DNA of 62,740 bases from NCBI GenBank assembly GCA_964458645.1, contig CAYWJU010000009.1, positions 1-62,740 of the forward strand, in the 5' to 3' direction. The notes under the pieces are model-generated. The model searched no databases and had not been told where the DNA came from. It saw only the letters and a program-made list of their open reading frames with translations. The DNA is from DAORHV01 sp964458645 (GTDB lineage: Bacteria > Patescibacteriota > Gracilibacteria > Peribacterales > Peribacteraceae). Within the stretch, counting starts at the first letter, position 1; each line of letters begins with the position of its first letter. The translations under genes were made by a program, and so were the position numbers. Below are positions 60,701-62,740 of this stretch, piece by piece.

Positions 60701-62740
60701 TCGGGATGTTCTTACCAATACCCACGAAATTCGTAGAGGCATCGACGAAGAACGCATTGGCATCGCCGTCGGATTCAATGCGGAAGTCCACGTTGCGGCT
60801 CTGTTCGTTGAACACGGTCTGGCCGCTGGATGTGATCGACACACCGGAGCCAGCGAAGAAAGCGCCCTTGGAAACGACGAGGGTATTGCCGGACATTGCG
60901 CTCAGCACGTTCAGGCCAACCGTACCGGACGTCAGGTTGATGGTCAGCGCACCAGTCATGGTGTCGCCGGCTTTGCGGACGTAGCGAGCGTCGGCCAGGC
61001 GCAGGGTGGCGCCGGAGAACGAGCTGGTTCCGACTTCGGGTGCGGTGGCGCTGCCGGTCTGGTCGGTGCCACAGGAGAAGCGCTTGGTCGTGGCGTCCCA
61101 GAGCAGCTTGGACGAACCGGCGGTATCACAATCGGCCAGGCCGGCGCCGAAGAAGGTGCTGGCGGCGTAGAGGTGGGAACCTGTAATGGAACGAGTAGCA
61201 AAAAGATTCTGACCGGAAGCGGTGCCGAGGATTTCGAGTGTGGCACCGGAGATGTTCTTCTTCACGACCAGTGAGCCACTGGTAGAAATCATCGTGCTGG
61301 CAAACAGCGTGCTGCCAGACAGATAGTTATCGAGGTAAATATTATCCGGATTGTAGTTCGTGCCTTGCTGACCAATGGAGTTCCCAGCGGAGAAAATCAT
61401 CTTGTTATAGATGAAGAACTCTCCCGCTCCGGCATGCCACACTGGAGAACCGTTGGAAAGTGCCAAAATGATGGAACTTGGGTCACGATAGAAGCCGGTG
61501 TCCGTATCGTTGATGAACGCGATAGTAGGATTGCCCGCACCTCCATCTGGAACGTACAAGTGGTTTTGAATAGTGGCATTGCCTTCAACGGCCAATGTTC
61601 CAGAAGAAGTCAGAGTCTGTTCGGCATGCAGGTGACGACCGGAACCGGTATTAATGATTCGCAAGCCCAGGGTATTGCCGTTGCCGGAAGTTACATCGAT
61701 GACCAGCGCGCCGGTCATGGTGTCGCCCTGCTTCTTCACATAGCGGGCGTCGGCCAAGCGCAGGACTGCGCCGGAGAATGAGCTGGTGCCGGCATTGCCG
61801 GTGTTCTGGTCGGTTCCACAGGAGAAGCGCTTAGTGGCGCTGTCCCACAGCAACTTGGATGTTCCTGCGGTGTCACAATCGGCCAGGCCTGCTCCAGCGA
61901 AGGTGGTTGCGGCGTAGAGGTGGGTTCCGGAGATCGAGCGGGTGGCGAAGAGGTTCTGGCCCGAGGCGGTGCCGAGAATTTCGAGAGTGGCACCGGAGAT
62001 GGAGCGATTCACGACCAGGGAACCCGTGACGGAAGCATTGCCGGAGACCACCAAGGTCTTGCCGGACAGCGTGTTGCGAGTGGTGATGCTGCCGACAGCC
62101 AGAATGATTCCGGAGCTGGTAAGAGTCTTTTCGGCGTGGATGATGTTTCCGGAGGCGGTCTCGATAATGCGCAAGCCGAGGAAGCCGGAGGTGAGGTCGA
62201 TGACGAGTGCACCCGTCATGGTGTCGCCCTGCTTCTTCACGTAGCGAGCGTCACCGAGGCGCAGGACGGCGCCGGAGAAGGAGCTGGTGCCGACTTCAAT
62301 GGAGTTCTGATCCGTTCCACAAGAGAACTGTTTGGTGGCCGAGTTGTAGAGCAGCTTGGAGGTGGTCGAGTTCGAACAGGAAGCAAGACCGGCTCCACCA
62401 AACGTAGTTGCGGCGTAGAGATGAGTGCCGGAGATGCTGCGGGTGGCGAACAGGTTCTGGCCGGAGGCGGTGCCGAGAATTTCCAGCGTGGCACCGGAGA
62501 TATTCTTGTTCACAACCAGGGAACCGGTGACGGAAGCGTTGCCGGAGACCACGAGCGTCTTGCCGGACAGCGTGTTGCGGGTGGTGATGCTGCCGACAGC
62601 CAGGATGATGCCCGAGCTGGTGAGCGTCTTTTCGGCATGGATGATGTTTCCGGAGGCGGTCTGGATGATCTTCAGGCCCAGAGAGCCGGAGGTGAGGTTA
62701 ATGGTGAGTGCGCCGGTCATGGTGTCGCCCTGCTTCTTTA
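54735..62740 (-). CDS. Giant surface protein with phage-fibre-like repeats, LVIVD propeller and Ser-rich tail (N-terminus beyond the window)
   Basis: At least 2,668 codons; the frame is open at the right edge, so the start is missing. About 1,570 residues are repeats of mixed modules: ARYVKKQGDTMTGAL (seven visible, like the Phage_fiber repeat), SGQNLFATRSISGTHLYAAT (six, near-identical), and DxxxNRVGIGT(x)xP units as in tail-spike proteins. Next come seven LVIVD blades (GRYAYVGLASVSGNDFRIFD-type, about 57.0-58.0 kb), then ADYAERF...GQAVCLDP, like the chaperone/autocleavage domain of phage fibres, a coiled coil, a small lectin-like FVSTPVINATPNSRVGSEWW domain and a 70-residue Ser/Ala/Glu tail. 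It is likely a long surface adhesin. No LPXTG motif or C-terminal membrane anchor is seen. Confidence 0.85.
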   Translation of the reverse strand, partial: KKQGDTMTGALTINLTSGSLGLKIIQTASGNIIHAEKTLTSSGIILAVGSITTRNTLSGKTLVVSGNASVTGSLVVNKNISGATLEILGTASGQNLFATRSISGTHLYAATTFGGAGLASCSNSTTSKLLYNSATKQFSCGTDQNSIEVGTSSFSGAVLRLGDARYVKKQGDTMTGALVIDLTSGFLGLRIIETASGNIIHAEKTLTSSGIILAVGSITTRNTLSGKTLVVSGNASVTGSLVVNRSISGATLEILGTASGQNLFATRSISGTHLYAATTFAGAGLADCDTAGTSKLLWDSATKRFSCGTDQNTGNAGTSSFSGAVLRLADARYVKKQGDTMTGALVIDVTSGNGNTLGLRIINTGSGRHLHAEQTLTSSGTLAVEGNATIQNHLYVPDGGAGNPTIAFINDTDTGFYRDPSSIILALSNGSPVWHAGAGEFFIYNKMIFSAGNSIGQQGTNYNPDNIYLDNYLSGSTLFASTMISTSGSLVVKKNISGATLEILGTASGQNLFATRSITGSHLYAASTFFGAGLADCDTAGSSKLLWDATTKRFSCGTDQTGSATAPEVGTSSFSGATLRLADARYVRKAGDTMTGALTINLTSGTVGLNVLSAMSGNTLVVSKGAFFAGSGVSITSSGQTVFNEQSRNVDFRIESDGDANAFFVDASTNFVGIGKNIPKAKLDVQGTASGSALTVSGLANCNTNNTVKADAQGNLFCATDEGGGGSSSKWTDAGVITYLTATADDLAVGGSDALAPLYFNTSGKRLEVTNISGGTLRAQDTLTSSGTLIVEGATTLQSTLAVTGNATFDTNTLFVDAAANRVGIGTTAPQADLEVQGTISGATLHILGTASGQNLFATRSISGTHLYAATTFGGAGLASCSNATTSKLLYNSATKQFSCGTDQTGGTGVAGTSSFSGAVLRLGDARYVKKQGDTMTGALVIDMTSGNGNTLGLRIVNTASGRHLHAEQTLTSSGRLIVAGNAVFDTNTVFINAANNRVGFGTESPLTGVHIEDNNLEIFGISGTQERILLAGNSATPYLELFSAGSTAVQIHSNGTSYLNGGDVGIGKTSAKAKLDVVGTISGKTLTISGNASVTGSLVVNRSISGATLEILGTASGQNLFATRSISGTHLYAATTFGGAGLVDCDTAGTSKLLWDAATKRFSCGTDQTGGGGSAPEVGTSSFSGATLRLGDARYVKKQGDTMTGALTIDLTSGFLGLRIIETASGNIIHAEKDLTSSGTLKIVNTARFSSGAFFDTNTLTVNANANRVGIGTVTPKTSLDVVGTISGKTLTISGNASVTGSLVVNRSISGATLEILGTASGQNLFATRSISGTHLYAATTFGGAGLVDCDTAGTSKLLWDAATKRFSCGTDQTGGGGSAPEVGTSSFSGATLRLGDARYVKKQGDTMTGALVIDMTSGNGNTLGLRIINTASGRHLHAEQRLTSSGALIWEGAGSGRSLDLGGGNITFSLSGQTVFNALNRNVDFSIRSQTNNNAFYLDASTSRVGIGTNTLESAFEVVGSISGTTLIATGTGSKPLFFASNAWNSVGIGTNTPGQKLTVSGGSILNVAGGNVRTLSGVNLGAQFNDAVIVGRYAYIAQQGARFRIVDISNPLSPKIVSTLGMETNISSIAVSGNYAYLGMFTSTSRALIVVDISNPSAPVQIASLDVGGMSETRSLFIAGKHLFVGKASGFSTEEFFVVDINNPYAPKIISSMDLGSSVGINSVVVQGKYAYLGVEDDFSANELRVIDVSSPNNLIDKGGVSLSTAVKSISIAGRYAYVGLASVSGNDFRIFDISNPASISTVGGLDLSTDVLSVDVAGRYAYLGLTSASGNDFRVVNISNVALPGVVGGADISTSARKVIAAGKFLYVGLPDVTGADFTIYDINGIDAPSASIGTLGVDVLYVGRNASIANTLTVLNSVNVGVGGIKSDGMLSITVGSGSTVSGMTGAIIVNRGMSGTVLALDSWRGNGTGSQKIVPHLLFGYRGTFDTMLYRAGTGVLANSGTMLLRGGTGRTLLKMETGMTSSADANLMEVFSNVTTGYGDANHNLILRMDAAGSMYTDGSFSGGGADYAERFLASTPNLKPGQAVCLDPLKSNTVKLCDRSGDSNVMGIVSTKPAFVGDKYRGVNADTKSDATSTIVGLIGQLPAKAIVEDGQAITVGDALATAAKPGFVRKAKAGESTVGVALSPLASGEGSIDVLITRRNQSDLVEKIENEVTQSIAEMHIEDDVRSMVQTAMNGANINGAVSAAVQAQVQSLNLAAEINAILNQRLADGTLNIGSNGSLPADILAALQTSSGSLSLQSAIASRLGLSRSGTSALTVGSDLLVSGALTVQHDVLIGGTLHAAAMSGPIRFDGPILPGTDFALGSMRFTGSTVQIGTITDAAALEVVGNVTIAGLTTFLGGVEVQGELIVSNNQAGFAILPARSKAVTVLFGTGFVSTPVINATPNSRVGSEWWVDSQSQTGFVIRSDKSVAQDVRFSWTALGVRDAYTASGQVGAVPAIPFHVDAEGRPYSVADNVWNACIRDPYSLDACNGYHQGSMWFAHPDIMQANQEVLSFTYDAASGPSSLVIPASYETVVVEQVTSSSSSEQASSISSSASSESASSVASSEASSEAASSVASSESSSAVTSSESSSAVTSSASSESSVSSSADSSASSEQP
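58504..58898. repeat. 395-bp exact direct repeat, copy 1
   Basis: This stretch is identical by eye to 59119-59513 (offset 615 bp, 205 codons) and lies inside the giant surface-protein gene. It encodes one fibre module plus a shared linker. Confidence 0.85.
59119..59513. repeat. 395-bp exact direct repeat, copy 2
   Basis: Second copy of the repeat at 58504-58898. The offset keeps the reading frame, so loss or gain of one unit would not break the protein. Confidence 0.85.

Noticed and set aside
54735..62740. Regularly spaced repeats that could be read as a CRISPR or satellite array, and long plus-strand frames across them (e.g. 58422-59615)
   Set aside because: The repeats are in frame with one long minus-strand protein and are of fibre-module size with diverged copies. 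The plus-strand frames are shadows of the repeats with no recognisable content.
1..62740. TGA as a sense codon (Gracilibacteria/SR1 code)
   Set aside because: Several well-defined genes end in TGA (radical SAM, ligA, the hydrolase at 41079), and no gene needs TGA read-through.

Overview
The window reads as a chromosomal segment of a Patescibacteria/CPR-type bacterium, most like the Peribacteria/Peregrinibacteria side. This is inferred, not proven. The support is the mix of many lineage-restricted hypothetical proteins, a short archaeal-type ProRS, a lone PilT, a VanZ-like protein, Ser-rich exported proteins and a giant fibre-like surface protein. Genes end in TAA, TAG and TGA, so the TGA=Gly code of some Gracilibacteria is not used. 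Most of the window is moderately GC-rich, but about 13.5-17.6 kb is clearly AT-rich and looks imported. A 10-N scaffold gap lies at 1544-1553 inside a NYN-domain gene.

Layout. 0-10.5 kb: small enzymes and small exported or membrane proteins (lipoprotein, PPOX, NYN, radical SAM, VanZ, DUF1801, VOC, DUF2200, SOUL). 10.5-13.5 kb: tRNA-Asn, a tail-anchored protein and proS. 13.5-20 kb: the AT-rich island with a SpeD-like decarboxylase, an EamA transporter, a histidine kinase and, convergent to it, a 1021-aa protein joining a TrmB-like HTH to three extracytoplasmic Cache-type sensors of the same kind as the kinase's. 20-28.5 kb: exported proteins, including a 1729-aa beta-propeller/lipase with a planctomycete-style N-terminal motif, a Cys-rich protein, an HExxH protein and a dead S41 homologue. 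28.6-35.7 kb: pilT, chorismate mutase, ligA, an ArgA-like AAK-GNAT protein, a PRMT-like methyltransferase and an M23 peptidase. 35.8-43.3 kb: a divergent cluster of unrecognised proteins with an alpha/beta hydrolase, a NUDIX enzyme and a degenerate GGDEF protein. 43.4-54.7 kb: tRNA-Leu, purB, a multi-HTH protein, a nucleophile-less S66 homologue, ftsH and two glycosyltransferases. 54.7 kb to the end: the C-terminal 2,660+ residues of a giant repeat protein built of phage-fibre-like and LVIVD modules.

The most general signal is regulatory. For more than half of the genes a TANNNT -10 hexamer sits only 6-9 nt before the start codon, often as an extended TGnTANNNT or with a TTGACA-like -35 at 16-18 nt, so transcripts should begin at or within about 3 nt of the start codon. 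I saw no convincing Shine-Dalgarno sequences. This suggests leaderless mRNAs are the default here. I used the rule to choose starts and to propose a 34-aa membrane protein at 9219-9323.

The best candidate for an undescribed system is the 13.5-19.9 kb block: a membrane-anchored one-component regulator with three stacked sensors, two of them with clear EF-hand/dockerin-like Asp-rich loops, next to a histidine kinase with the same sensor class, a SpeD-like pyruvoyl decarboxylase and an exporter.
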